A DNA stretch of 64,000 nt from an uncultured Bdellovibrionales bacterium (GCA_903926205.1 CAIYID010000085.1:44059-108058), one strand, 5' to 3'. Numbered from the stretch's first letter, positions 36,953 through 47,073 are shown. Program-made: numbers and translations. The notes: generated by a model from the letters alone, not told the origin.

Positions 36953-37657
36953 ATGGATGTCATTAGCTACCGCCGCAAACAAGCCGAAGTTCAGGCTCAA
37001 GTCGCACTGAATGGTCGACGCCTCCCTTGTCCCAAATGTCTCCAGCCTCATTTTAGCTGTTACTGTCAGCTCTTAAAACCCTTCGACCCAAATATTTTAT
37101 TTGTTATTTTGATTCATCCGATTGAGGTTGCTAGACGCATCGCCACAGGGCGAATGGCCCATCTTTGCCTCAAAAATTCACGTTTGATTGTGGGACATGA
37201 CTTTACTCAAAATGAAAGTGTGAATCAAATTCTAGATGATTCAAGTCTCCATTCAGTGATGCTCTACCCTGGAATTCAATCAGAAAACTTGTCTTTGATG
37301 ACGGAGGAAGAGAAAGGAAAACTGACGCCACCTCAGAAAAAACTCGCCATTTTTGTGATTGATGGAACATGGAACACGGCTCGAAAAACTGTATATCACA
37401 GTCAAAATCTCAAAAAAATTCCAAGGATTTGCTTTACACCAAGCAAACCTTCAAATTTTCGTATTCGAAAACAACCACGCGCCGAGTGTTACTCAACTAT
37501 CGAGGCCATCCACCAAACGATTGACTTACTCTCCCCTAATAACAAGGAGCATAATCATCTTCTTTTTGTTTTTGAGAAAATGGTGACACGTCAACTAGAG
37601 CTTGCTCATAGCAAAACAATGAGCCCATGGGACTCATTGTTGAGTGTCAAAATTTAA
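36953..37657 (+). CDS. tapT: DTW-domain tRNA aminocarboxypropyltransferase
   Basis: DTW-domain proteins (E. coli TapT/YfiP) add an aminocarboxypropyl group from S-adenosylmethionine to uridine 47 of some tRNAs. The 234-residue protein has the N-terminal zinc-like cysteine cluster Cys26, Cys29, Cys36, Cys38, a SPOUT-like middle, the family DGTW motif at 137-140 followed by NTARK, and a C-terminal PRAE motif near 178. The family is well supported. The symbol is a recognition by domain; which tRNA is modified is not visible. The 3' end lies 13 bases from convergent cspA. Confidence 0.87.
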   Translation: MDVISYRRKQAEVQAQVALNGRRLPCPKCLQPHFSCYCQLLKPFDPNILFVILIHPIEVARRIATGRMAHLCLKNSRLIVGHDFTQNESVNQILDDSSLHSVMLYPGIQSENLSLMTEEEKGKLTPPQKKLAIFVIDGTWNTARKTVYHSQNLKKIPRICFTPSKPSNFRIRKQPRAECYSTIEAIHQTIDLLSPNNKEHNHLLFVFEKMVTRQLELAHSKTMSPWDSLLSVKI

Positions 37658-37670
37658 ATAGGAATTGCGA

Positions 37671-37865
37671 TTACTTTTTAACAGTAACTTTGGTCGCAAC
37701 AGGACCTTTTTTTCCTTGGCCAACTTCAAATTGTACTTTGTCGTTGTCTTTAGGGTGCTCACCTTGAACTTCAGAAATATGGAAGAACAAATCAGCGCCG
37801 CTGTCTGGAGTGATGAAACCAAAGCCTTTAGTGGCGTTAAAAAATTTGACTGTTCCGTTTTGCAT
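37671..37865 (-). CDS. cspA: Cold-shock domain protein
   Basis: A 64-residue single cold-shock domain protein that binds single-stranded RNA or DNA as an RNA chaperone. RNP1 (KGFGFI, about 13-18) and RNP2 (LFFHIS, about 26-31) are intact. The ATG at 37865 is preceded by GGGAG at good spacing, so a longer upstream frame is rejected. It lies 76 bases downstream of a DEAD-box helicase gene on the same strand; cold-shock proteins and such helicases often act together on structured mRNA at low temperature. Confidence 0.95.
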   Translation of the reverse strand: MQNGTVKFFNATKGFGFITPDSGADLFFHISEVQGEHPKDNDKVQFEVGQGKKGPVATKVTVKK

Positions 37866-37941
37866 AAAAATCTCCCGTTTGAAAAACTGAATGTAAAGAC
37901 TAGCACAGTTCTCAAAATATGGAAGAACTTTCGACAGTTCC

Positions 37942-39072
37942 TCAGATTTGACCAAACTCTTCCGCACCAGGAAGATAAACTTTGATTTTTTTGTACATCT
38001 CCAAATCCTTGGGCGTCACAAAGGTCAAAGCCCTCCCCTCACGACCAGCTCGCGCAGTGCGGCCAATCCGATGAAGAAAATCTTCAGGTTCTGTTGGTAA
38101 ATCATAATTTACCACACATTCGATATGCGGCACATCTAGACCACGAGCTAAAAGGTCTGTCGTGATCATGATTTGGATCTTTTTATCTCTCAATTCACGC
38201 AAAACACGATCTCGATGACCTGAATTCAAACCCCCGTGAATAAAATCACAGGAAAACCCATTTTCTTTTAAATGTTGTCCAATACTTTCACAGCTGGACT
38301 GATTAGCTGCAAAAACGATCACTCCGCCTTTAATTTTTTTTAATTCTTCCGCGACACAATCATTTTTCATTCCTCGGTCCAGAAAAAAAACTTTTTGTTT
38401 CAATTCCGCGACCGGCGTTTCCGCTCTTTCCGCACGAATCAAATACGGTTCACTCCGCAATATTTTCTCTGCCATCGTTTCCACTGTTTTTCCAAAACTG
38501 GCAGAAAACATCAGCGTTTGCCAAGACCCTCGCATGGTTTTACGAATGCTGTCTAATTGAGGAGAAAACCCCATGTCCAACATGCGATCCGCCTCATCAA
38601 TCACCATGACCTCGACATTTTGTAAGAGCAATTTATTTGTCTGCAGATGATCATTCAAACGACCAGGAGTGGCGACAATGATTCTCGGTTTTTTTCGCAA
38701 CTGACTCTCTTGCTCTTTATTCGGCTGACCACCAATGATGAGGCAAGGCAAAAGGCCTTTCCCCACTAACATCTGTAAAAAAACTTTATGAATTTGTGCA
38801 GCTACTTCTCGGCTGGGAGCGAAAACCAGAGCGCGTGCTGTCGGACGATTCTCCAGTGCTGTTAAAATTGGCAGAACGTAGGCCAAAGTTTTTCCACTTC
38901 CAGTTTGAGCAATCACAACAGCATCAGCGCCTTCTAAAATTAAAGGAATGGACTGAGACTGCACGGGAGTAGGAGTGGTGATTTTTATCTCTTCTAATGA
39001 GGAGAGAATTGTGGTGCCCAGGCCCATATCGCGAAATCGTCCAATTTGAAGATCTGTGTTTTTAAATTTCAT
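37942..39072 (-). CDS. DEAD-box RNA helicase (RhlE-like)
   Basis: The 376-residue protein has all DEAD-box motifs: Q motif near residue 37, AQTGSGKT (55-62), a variant motif Ia APSREVAAQI, TPGR, DEAD, SAS, RGLD and HRIGRTARAG. It lacks the long C-terminal basic extension of RhlE or DeaD, ending soon after the second RecA domain. Such helicases unwind short RNA duplexes in ribosome assembly and mRNA decay. Gene order places it before cspA. Subfamily assignment is uncertain; RhlE or RhlB types fit best. Confidence 0.92.
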   Translation of the reverse strand: MKFKNTDLQIGRFRDMGLGTTILSSLEEIKITTPTPVQSQSIPLILEGADAVVIAQTGSGKTLAYVLPILTALENRPTARALVFAPSREVAAQIHKVFLQMLVGKGLLPCLIIGGQPNKEQESQLRKKPRIIVATPGRLNDHLQTNKLLLQNVEVMVIDEADRMLDMGFSPQLDSIRKTMRGSWQTLMFSASFGKTVETMAEKILRSEPYLIRAERAETPVAELKQKVFFLDRGMKNDCVAEELKKIKGGVIVFAANQSSCESIGQHLKENGFSCDFIHGGLNSGHRDRVLRELRDKKIQIMITTDLLARGLDVPHIECVVNYDLPTEPEDFLHRIGRTARAGREGRALTFVTPKDLEMYKKIKVYLPGAEEFGQI

Positions 39073-39199
39073 TTGTGAAAGATATCACCGATAGAAATGA
39101 ATAAATATAAAAATCACACAGTGACAACCAACCTAAGATCAACTCAAGAACAATAAAAGAGCCTGTCATTTAAGTTTTCAACTCAAAATCAGATTTTTC

Positions 39200-39228
39200 T
39201 TGCTAAATACGATGAGTGTTTCTATTTT
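39200..39228 (+). promoter_or_regulatory. Candidate promoter of the alpha-glucan operon
   Basis: TTGCTA and TATTTT are 17 bases apart, ending 32 bases before the malQ start. It is the only reasonable sigma-70-like pair I find in the 188-base gap upstream. No MalT or CcpA-type operator is evident. Confidence 0.35.
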
Positions 39229-39260
39229 GCTTTTTTTAAAATCATTGAGGCTTTCACATC

Positions 39261-41249
39261 ATGAAATCAATCAACACAAAATTACTGCGAAAAGCGGCTC
39301 GGCACTGGGGACTTCAACCAACTTATAAAAATTCCAGCGGGGGCCTGACCACTGCGTCCGAATCCACTCTTCTAAAAGTTCTTTCAGATCTCAGCGCGAC
39401 TCCGATCGCGTCAGATAGAGATCTGCAGTCTTTGATTGAACGGCGACATCGCCAAAAATGGCAAAGAGGCGTTGAGCCCGTTCTTGTGCACTGGGAAAAT
39501 GAAAATTCACGATTTTTTTTCTATTTAAGCCCTGAAGAAGCTTCGACAAAAATTCAAATTCAAGTGAAAGACTCTAGTGGAAAAGAGTTGAAGTACGACT
39601 GGCTTCCTGAAAAAAATTCTCGAGGTAAATATATCTGGAATTTTTTCACAAAATTAGCCCCGGGTTATTACGACTTTCAAGCGATCACCAATGAACGTAA
39701 ATTATCAGCACTTCTGATTGCTGCGCCGGAAAAAATTCAGGATCTGACGGAATACAAAAACAGTTGGGGCGTCTTCCTGCCTCTTTATGCCGCTCGAAGT
39801 AAGCAGGACTGGGGAATTGGTTCCTTTGCGGAATTATCCGAAGTTTCCGAAAAGCTAAAACCCCTTGGTGCTCGTTGGATAGGATCTTTGCCTTTACTCG
39901 CCGGTAATTACGACTCTCCAGACTGCGATCCAAGCCCTTACAGTGCACTCACTCGCCTCTTTTGGAATGAGCTCTATTTAGATGTCAATACTCTCGTGTC
40001 TGAATCTGACTGCACAGGTGCCAAACAAGCTTTAGAAGACAAAGACTTTCAAAACACTCTGGCTGGGCTTCGTGGAACAACCCATGTGAAATATCATGAA
40101 GTCTATGAGCAAAAACGAAAAATTCTTCATCTATTATCTCAAGATTTTTTTGCAAAAGCTCAAGACATAACTGAGGAATACAGAGCCTTTCTAGCTCTTT
40201 ATCCCGACTTGGATGGCTATGTAAAATTTCGCGCCACGGATCTTGAGAAACAAAATTTTCACCGCTATGTGCAGTTCCAAATGCATCTATTTATGAGCCA
40301 GTGGAAAGAGCACAATGATCTCGGTCTTTACATGGATTTTCCGGTCGGAGTGAATGCCTCAGGATTTGATTTTGCTAAATACAAAGATGTATTTTTTGCT
40401 GAAGTCTCTATGGGAGCACCTCCTGAACCCGTATTTCAGCTTGGCCAGAACTGGGGCTTTCCGAGCTTTCATCCCGACAACCTTCGAACTTCTGGATATG
40501 CTTATCTCCGCAAGTCTTTTGAAAACCATTTGCGCTACACTCGGATTCTAAGGCTTGATCATGTAATGGGTCTTTTCCGTGTCTATATTATTCCCAAAGG
40601 AGGAAGCGGCAAAGATGGAATTTATTTGCGCTTTCCTCCGCAAGAACTTTTTGCGATAGCTTGCTTAGAAGCTCATCGAGCTAAGGCTGATTTGATCGGC
40701 GAAAATTTGGGAGTCGTACCTGAGACGGTCAATGCTATTCTCACCAAAAGAAATTTCAAAGGGATGACTGTTGGCCAATTCAACTATGAAGCTCCTCCAA
40801 AAAAATTCTCTGACAGTATTCCAGAAAAAACTCTTTTGTGTTTGAACACCCATGATATGGCCCAATTTGCAGCCTTTATCACCGGTCAAGATTTAGACTT
40901 AGTCACTCAATTAGGGATTTTGGATAAAAATTACCTGGCACAATTCAAGAAAAAGCGACTGACTGCCACCGCTGATTGGGCGAATTTTTTGAAACTTAAA
41001 CCTGGGGATGGATTAAAAATATTTCAAGCCGTGCTAGAAAAAATGGCCCGTTCTAAAGCTTACTACATGATCCTCAATCCTGAAGACCTTTGGGGCGAGC
41101 TCGAGGCTCAAAATATTCCCAGCACTCATATGAACGTTCCCAATTGGACCAGAAAATTCAAACTACTTACGGACGATTGGACTCACAACCCAGAAAGCCG
41201 CTTGGCGCTAGACATTTTGTCCCAACGCCGACCTTATCCATCAGCTTAA
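39261..41249 (+). CDS. malQ: 4-alpha-glucanotransferase (amylomaltase)
   Basis: MalQ (family GH77) transfers alpha-1,4-glucan chains and releases glucose in the cytoplasm. The 662-residue protein has the catalytic trio at Asp433 (RLDHVMG), Glu481 (IGENLG) and Asp532 (NTHDM), with the family SPYS-like segment (SPYSALTRLFWNE) earlier. It carries an N-terminal extension of about 150 residues as in E. coli MalQ. No signal peptide is present. It is the first gene of the operon; pulA follows after 58 bases. Confidence 0.95.
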   Translation: MKSINTKLLRKAARHWGLQPTYKNSSGGLTTASESTLLKVLSDLSATPIASDRDLQSLIERRHRQKWQRGVEPVLVHWENENSRFFFYLSPEEASTKIQIQVKDSSGKELKYDWLPEKNSRGKYIWNFFTKLAPGYYDFQAITNERKLSALLIAAPEKIQDLTEYKNSWGVFLPLYAARSKQDWGIGSFAELSEVSEKLKPLGARWIGSLPLLAGNYDSPDCDPSPYSALTRLFWNELYLDVNTLVSESDCTGAKQALEDKDFQNTLAGLRGTTHVKYHEVYEQKRKILHLLSQDFFAKAQDITEEYRAFLALYPDLDGYVKFRATDLEKQNFHRYVQFQMHLFMSQWKEHNDLGLYMDFPVGVNASGFDFAKYKDVFFAEVSMGAPPEPVFQLGQNWGFPSFHPDNLRTSGYAYLRKSFENHLRYTRILRLDHVMGLFRVYIIPKGGSGKDGIYLRFPPQELFAIACLEAHRAKADLIGENLGVVPETVNAILTKRNFKGMTVGQFNYEAPPKKFSDSIPEKTLLCLNTHDMAQFAAFITGQDLDLVTQLGILDKNYLAQFKKKRLTATADWANFLKLKPGDGLKIFQAVLEKMARSKAYYMILNPEDLWGELEAQNIPSTHMNVPNWTRKFKLLTDDWTHNPESRLALDILSQRRPYPSA

Positions 41250-41307
41250 AATGCTTAAGTTTTATACAATGGACGCGCCGTGTTTTTTAGAGTAATAATG
41301 TGACTCT

Positions 41308-44037
41308 ATGTTGAAACCCAATTCCTCTACCCATATGATCCGCGCGGTGAAAAAACTGCGGATATTTATATTATTTTATTGTTCGTTTTCTGCAACCTGT
41401 TTGACTTTTTCAGCAACAGGTTTTGCTTTTCCCGTTTCAAAAAATACAGTCGCCCACTGGCACAGTCGAAATGAAATTTCGTTTTTTGAAACACCATCGA
41501 TTCCTCTCCCTGCCAACCCACATTTTATATTAGTCAGTGAAGAGCTTCCCTTACAAATCGAACTGCCAGTGACTTCTCACTCGCAAGACCAATGGACTCT
41601 TTCAGCGCAGGAAATTTTTCCCCGGATGGAAGATCTACTTCGAACCAGCGCTCGCATCCAAGTTCAGAATGATCAACATGATATTATTCTCAAAGCTCCT
41701 CTCCGTTTCACAGGACTCTTAAATAGTGAAATGAGTGACAGCTCCGCCCAACTTGGCTTGCGTTGGAAAAATGGAATTCCTGAGTTAAGAGTCTGGGCTC
41801 CAACAGCCCAAAAAATGTCTGTCCTGCTCTACAATTCCCCCGATGCGACTCAAGCAGAAATATTTTCTCTCAATCGAGAAAACAAGGGATTTAGGTCAAT
41901 TCAAGGAAGGCCCGAATGGAAGAATAAGTATTATCTCTATCAAATGGTTGGATTTTCACCTTACAACGGTCAAAAAAATACTTTCACCATCGTGGATCCC
42001 TATGCTCCAAATTTGTCTGCTGATCGCGAGTTTGGACAATTGGTGGATTTGAATGACCCTGACTTACAACCCACAGGCTGGAACCAATTGTCCAAACCTC
42101 CTTTGGCGAGACTTCAGGACTCCGTGGTTTATGAACTTCATCTTCGTGATTTCACCGTCAATGATCCTAGTTTACCAGCCTCATTGAAGGGCACTTATTT
42201 GGGTATGGTGGATTCCCGATCAACAGGTTTTGCACATTTAAAAGAGCTGGCTCAAGCAGGACTGACTCATGTTCATTTTATGCCCCTGATGGAATTTGGA
42301 AGTATTCCTGAAAAAAATTCTTCCTCCAGTTCATTAGTAAAATCCGAGTCCGGAGTTGACTCTTCTTCTACTGCACCACAAGAAGAGATCGGTAAAAATC
42401 GTCGCACTGATAAATACAATTGGGGTTACGACCCGGCCTTTTGGTTTACTCCTCAAGGTTCTTACTCCAGCAATGCGAATGGGCCAGCACGAATTTTGGA
42501 AATGCGAAAAATGATTCAGGCGCTCAATGCCAACGGTCTTCGCATCGTGATGGATGTGGTTTTCAATCATAGCTATACAGCGGAACTTGAAACCGACAGT
42601 AATTTAGATGTGCTCGTTCCTTACTATTATCATCGTTATGATGAGCGCGGAAATTTACAAAAAAGCACCTGCTGCAATGACATGGCCACCGAAACTGTGA
42701 TGATGGAAAAACTCATCAGTGATTCTTTGATTTTTTGGGCAAAAAATTATCGCATTGATGGTTTTCGTTTCGATCTTTTGAATATGCATCCAAAAGAACA
42801 AGTGAAACGACTTAAAAAAAACATCCAGAACTTAAATCCCCATCGTGATGGCGTTGATGGAAGTAAAATACTCCTTTACGGGGAGGCTTGGCCTTTTGGT
42901 TCTCTCGAAGCGTTGTATCCAGGAACTAGTTTTTCACAAAATTCCAGTTATGATGTTGGCGTCGGAGTTTTCAATGATCGTTTACGGGACGCACTCCGCG
43001 GTGGTTCCACGAACAATAAACAAAAATCTGATCAAGGTTTTGCGACGGGTCTTTTTTGGGATTATAATGAAGAGCCCGCAAACATTGAGACCCCCACTGA
43101 TATCAATCAACAAAAAGATAAACTTCTATTTTTAGGTGATGTCGTTAAAATTGGCATAGCGGGAAACTTAAGAGACTTTGTCATTCGTGATCGCTACAAT
43201 AATCCCGTTCGCGGCGGCAGTTTCTATTTTAGGAATATCCCTGTTGGTTACTCCGCCAATCCAATTGAAACAATCACCTACGCTTCTGCTCATGATGGCT
43301 ACTCTCTCTTTGATGCCATTCAAGCCAAACTTCCTTACTGGAGTTCCCATCGTTCTCCACCTGCCGCCTCGGAAGATGATCGTGCTCGCACTCAAAAATT
43401 AATTCTTGGAACGATTCTTTTATCTCAAGGAATTCCATTTTTTGAAGGCGGTTCAGAGCTCTTACGATCTAAATCGGGAGATCAAGACAGTTATGATTCT
43501 GGCGATTGGTTTAACGATATCGATTGGAGTTTCGATTCCAATAATTGGGGAGTGGGACTTCCTCCTGCGTGGGGAAATCAGCCCGACTGGTCTTTTTGGA
43601 AGCCACGGTTGGATCTCGCCTCCACACAGATCAGTCGTGAATCAATTTTATCAACTTCGGAATATTTTAAAGCACTGTTGCGAGTACGCAGAAGCTCTCG
43701 CTTATTTTCCTTGGATAACACTTTCGACATCAACTCTCGTTTGACTTTTCCGGCAGATGAAAAATCCAACGGAGATATCCCTGGAATGGTCGTCTTTTCG
43801 CTGCAAAACAAAGATCTCCAAATTGATCCGCATCGAAAATCACTTTGGATTTTTGTGAATGCCGGAACCCAAACACAGTTATTTCAAAATTCCATCTTGA
43901 AAGGGCTCAATTTACGTCTTCACCCAGATCTCAACACAAACATCGATCCAATGCTTTATTTTGCCAAATGGTCATCAGACACTGGAACAGTGCAAATCCC
44001 AGGACGAACAATTTTGGTTCTTGAGGAGCCTCAATGA
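41308..44037 (+). CDS. pulA: Exported type I pullulanase
   Basis: Pullulanase hydrolyses alpha-1,6 branch points of glycogen and starch. The 909-residue protein has an N-terminal signal sequence (hydrophobic stretch at about 20-38), a CBM-like beta region, a CBM48-type domain around residues 145-230, and a GH13 catalytic barrel. The type I marker YNWGYDP is present, with the catalytic Asp489 (FRFDLL), Glu526 (GEAWP) and Asp663 (SAHDGY). An alternative ATG at residue 10 would also give a signal peptide. There is no lipobox, so it is probably secreted or periplasmic. The stop overlaps the next start (ATGA). Confidence 0.94.
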   Translation: MLKPNSSTHMIRAVKKLRIFILFYCSFSATCLTFSATGFAFPVSKNTVAHWHSRNEISFFETPSIPLPANPHFILVSEELPLQIELPVTSHSQDQWTLSAQEIFPRMEDLLRTSARIQVQNDQHDIILKAPLRFTGLLNSEMSDSSAQLGLRWKNGIPELRVWAPTAQKMSVLLYNSPDATQAEIFSLNRENKGFRSIQGRPEWKNKYYLYQMVGFSPYNGQKNTFTIVDPYAPNLSADREFGQLVDLNDPDLQPTGWNQLSKPPLARLQDSVVYELHLRDFTVNDPSLPASLKGTYLGMVDSRSTGFAHLKELAQAGLTHVHFMPLMEFGSIPEKNSSSSSLVKSESGVDSSSTAPQEEIGKNRRTDKYNWGYDPAFWFTPQGSYSSNANGPARILEMRKMIQALNANGLRIVMDVVFNHSYTAELETDSNLDVLVPYYYHRYDERGNLQKSTCCNDMATETVMMEKLISDSLIFWAKNYRIDGFRFDLLNMHPKEQVKRLKKNIQNLNPHRDGVDGSKILLYGEAWPFGSLEALYPGTSFSQNSSYDVGVGVFNDRLRDALRGGSTNNKQKSDQGFATGLFWDYNEEPANIETPTDINQQKDKLLFLGDVVKIGIAGNLRDFVIRDRYNNPVRGGSFYFRNIPVGYSANPIETITYASAHDGYSLFDAIQAKLPYWSSHRSPPAASEDDRARTQKLILGTILLSQGIPFFEGGSELLRSKSGDQDSYDSGDWFNDIDWSFDSNNWGVGLPPAWGNQPDWSFWKPRLDLASTQISRESILSTSEYFKALLRVRRSSRLFSLDNTFDINSRLTFPADEKSNGDIPGMVVFSLQNKDLQIDPHRKSLWIFVNAGTQTQLFQNSILKGLNLRLHPDLNTNIDPMLYFAKWSSDTGTVQIPGRTILVLEEPQ

Positions 44038-46259
44038 GATTTCTCACAAGCTTGATCGTAATTTTGACCACCCTTCTGGTGCTTTTTTCAAACTTGGCTC
44101 TGTCTGAAGACTCACCCAAAATTCATCTTCGACTTTGGCATCAATTAATGTACTCACATCGCACAGTTCAGGCTGATTTGATCAAAGAATTTGAAAAACA
44201 AAATCCTGATATTGTCGTCGAATCTTCCTATTGGGAAACAGAAGAGTTGCGCAGTAAGTTTCAAGCTTCTGCTTTGGGTGGGATTGGACCAGAATTAATT
44301 TATGGCCCCTCAGATCAAGTGGGTCCTTTTTATACAATGAATCTATTGCGTCCACTCAATGACTTGATTGATGAAGAGTCTTTGAAAGACTTCGACCCTA
44401 TTTCTGTGATTCGTAAAGATAAAAGTATTTTTTTAATGGGTGACACCACCGGAAATTTTTTGTGTCTTGTTTATAATAAAAAGCTTTTAGCTCAGGCCCC
44501 TTCCTCCACCGATGAAATGATGAAACAAGGACAAGAGTGGAAAAAAGGCTATTATTTGGTTTGGCCCATGCAAGAACCTTTTTTCTTTGTCCCGTGGGTT
44601 GCTGGCTTTGGCACTCCTTTTGTCGATCAAAACGCAAGTCCGCTACTGAACTCCTCTTCGATGAAATCGGCTATGACTTTCATTCGGGATTTGCGTCGAT
44701 CTAGTTTCGTTCCTAAAGAAGCAGACTATGAAACCGCCAACGCGCTCTTTAAGGATGGAAAAGTCGCAATTATTCTCAATGGTGACTGGAGTTGGGGTGA
44801 TTACAAAAAGGCCGGACTCGATATAGGAGTGGCGCCTTTTCCGAAAATTAGCGCAACCGGACTTTGGCCCTCTCCTTTAGTTTCAACTTTGGGTTATTCA
44901 GTGAACAAAAATATCGAAGAAGCTAAGCTCCCAGCAACAAAAAAATTATTACAGTTCTTACTTTCGAAAGAATCCCAACTGAGTTTTGCTAAAGAAGTTG
45001 GAATCCTTCCCTCGAGAATTTCGGCCCGCCAAGATCCTATCGTCAAAGAAGATCCTCTCTTAAAAGCGGCCGCTGAAATCATGAAGCTCGGGCAGCCAAT
45101 GCCAATAGAACCTGAGTTGCGCGCCATTTGGGATTCTCTGCGAACGCACTATCAAGCGGTGCTCGCTGACCAAGAATCCCCAGAAAAAGCCAGTGAAAGC
45201 GCTCAGCTTGATGCTTTGGAGCAGATTCACGTTATGAACAACGTGGAAGAAGTTTCATGGCAGTCTTATGTTATCAAAGTGCTAGGACTTTTGGTTGGCT
45301 TGGCTCTTACATGGCTTGGTTGGCAATGGCTAAAATTAATCAAAATCAGTTTTGGCGAAATTGGAAAATTTCCATATCTACTTCTTACCCCAGCCATGTT
45401 GGCCGTTTTCGTTGTGGTGATTTTTCCTTTCTGTTTTAACTTTTACATTTCCTTTTCAAATTTGAGCCTCAGAACTTTTCAAAATTATCAGCTCACCGGA
45501 TGGCAGAATTATATTCAGATTTTAGAAAATCCGACTTTTTATTTTGTTTTTGGCAAAACAATCATTTGGACTTTCACCAATGTTTTTTTCCACGTGTTCT
45601 TGGGTGTTTTTTTGGCCCTCTTGATCAATCAGAGCTTACCTGCCAAACCTTTCTTCCGAGTGCTCTTAATCATTCCATGGGCCGTACCTCAATATATCAC
45701 TGCGCTCACCTGGCGAGGCATGTTCAACAGTCAATTTGGTTTGATCAACAAAGTGGTGCATGATCTTTTACATGGCCCCGCGATCGAATGGTTTTCGTCG
45801 CCCTTAAAAGCTTTTTCCGCTTGTTTTCTGACCAATGTTTGGTTGGGATTTCCTTTCATGATGATGGTCACTTTGGGAGGTCTTCAATCCATTCCGAAAG
45901 AACTCTTCGAGGCCGCAAAAGTGGATGGCGCTTCGACTTGGCAAACCTTCCGACGTATCACTTGGCCACTCTTACAACCAGTTTTGCGTCCTGCGGTGGT
46001 GTTGGGTTGTATTTGGACCTTTAATAATTTGAATGTTGTTTGGCTGGTTTCCAATGGTGGAGAGCCTGCCGATCAAACTCATATTTTGGTGAGTTATGTC
46101 TACAAATCGGCGTTTAATCTTTACCGTTATAGCTCAAGCGCAGCCCTTTCTATGATTATTTTTTGCGTTCTATTAGCCTGGACTATTTTTTATCTTCGCC
46201 TTCAAGAGAAGGTCAGCCAAGAGTCAACTTCAGATTCTGTGGAAGGTTCTCACAAATGA
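44034..46259 (+). CDS. Maltodextrin ABC importer: binding protein fused to MalF-type permease
   Basis: This 741-residue protein joins two usually separate parts of a maltose-type importer. It has a signal-like segment (about 1-24), a MalE-type solute-binding domain (about 28-390, with the typical RLWHQ and TEELRSKFQA pattern), a transmembrane helix at about 410-430, and a MalF-type permease with about six further helices and the EAA loop around LFEAAKVDGAS near 615. The fused binding domain would be tethered in the periplasm directly above the channel. The start overlaps pulA by four bases and the stop overlaps malG by four bases. Confidence 0.9.
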   Translation: MRFLTSLIVILTTLLVLFSNLALSEDSPKIHLRLWHQLMYSHRTVQADLIKEFEKQNPDIVVESSYWETEELRSKFQASALGGIGPELIYGPSDQVGPFYTMNLLRPLNDLIDEESLKDFDPISVIRKDKSIFLMGDTTGNFLCLVYNKKLLAQAPSSTDEMMKQGQEWKKGYYLVWPMQEPFFFVPWVAGFGTPFVDQNASPLLNSSSMKSAMTFIRDLRRSSFVPKEADYETANALFKDGKVAIILNGDWSWGDYKKAGLDIGVAPFPKISATGLWPSPLVSTLGYSVNKNIEEAKLPATKKLLQFLLSKESQLSFAKEVGILPSRISARQDPIVKEDPLLKAAAEIMKLGQPMPIEPELRAIWDSLRTHYQAVLADQESPEKASESAQLDALEQIHVMNNVEEVSWQSYVIKVLGLLVGLALTWLGWQWLKLIKISFGEIGKFPYLLLTPAMLAVFVVVIFPFCFNFYISFSNLSLRTFQNYQLTGWQNYIQILENPTFYFVFGKTIIWTFTNVFFHVFLGVFLALLINQSLPAKPFFRVLLIIPWAVPQYITALTWRGMFNSQFGLINKVVHDLLHGPAIEWFSSPLKAFSACFLTNVWLGFPFMMMVTLGGLQSIPKELFEAAKVDGASTWQTFRRITWPLLQPVLRPAVVLGCIWTFNNLNVVWLVSNGGEPADQTHILVSYVYKSAFNLYRYSSSAALSMIIFCVLLAWTIFYLRLQEKVSQESTSDSVEGSHK

Positions 46260-47071
46260 AAAAATTCTTTTCTCTTTTAGTGCTTTTAATCTTCTCAATT
46301 TATTCAACTTTTCCCATCTGGCATATTTTTAATGTTTCTCTCCGGTCTGATAACTCCTTTCAAAATGATTCTTTACATTTTTGGCCCGACAGCTTGAGCT
46401 GGAAAAATTACGAAATTGTTTTTACGAAAACCCTGTTCCCGACTTGGTTATTTAATTCGGTAATGATTTCCGTCATGGTGACCATCCTTGGTCTTATTTT
46501 ATCAATCACGGCCGCCTACGCTCTTTCTCGCTTTTCAGTTCAAGGTAAAAAAGGAATTTTAACATTTTTGTTAGCAACCCAAATGTTTCCAGCGACCATG
46601 TTGCTACTTCCGTTTTATATTTTACTCTCTCAATTTCATTTGCTGAATAATTTTTGGGGCTTATTGATTATTTATTCCTCTAGCGCTTTGCCTTTTTGCG
46701 TATGGCAGCTAAAAAGCTACTTTGACACACTTCCTTTTGAAATCGAAGATGCGGCCAGAGTTGACGGGTGCAATCGATGGCAAGTTCTGTGGAAGATAGT
46801 TCTCCCCATTTCCAAACCTGCTATTGCCATCACTGCGCTCTTTCAGCTGACGACCGCCTGGTCAGAGTACGCGATGGCCTCCGTTGTCTTGCAAGACCCT
46901 CAAATGCAGACGCTGCCTTTAGGTTTAAAGAGTTTTCAATCGAGCCTTGCCACTGAATGGGGCTTGTATGCTGCCGCTGCTGTCATCGTGAGTTTGCCCG
47001 CCACGCTGGCCTTTATTTTACTCTCTCGATATTTGATTTCGGGTTTAACTTTGGGAAGCGTGAAAGGTTAG
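46256..47071 (+). CDS. malG: Maltodextrin ABC importer permease MalG
   Basis: The 271-residue permease has six membrane helices and the EAA loop EIEDAARVDGCNRWQ near residue 165, which docks on the ATPase MalK. The ATG at 46256 overlaps the upstream stop (ATGA); a longer frame from 46163 lies inside the fused gene and is not used. It pairs with the MalF-type half of the fused protein to form the transmembrane channel. malK follows after two bases. Confidence 0.95.
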   Translation: MKKFFSLLVLLIFSIYSTFPIWHIFNVSLRSDNSFQNDSLHFWPDSLSWKNYEIVFTKTLFPTWLFNSVMISVMVTILGLILSITAAYALSRFSVQGKKGILTFLLATQMFPATMLLLPFYILLSQFHLLNNFWGLLIIYSSSALPFCVWQLKSYFDTLPFEIEDAARVDGCNRWQVLWKIVLPISKPAIAITALFQLTTAWSEYAMASVVLQDPQMQTLPLGLKSFQSSLATEWGLYAAAAVIVSLPATLAFILLSRYLISGLTLGSVKG

Positions 47072-47073
47072 TC

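Noticed and set aside
46163..46255. 31-codon upstream extension of malG
   Set aside because: Lies within the fused binding-permease gene; the ATGA overlap at 46256 is the natural start.
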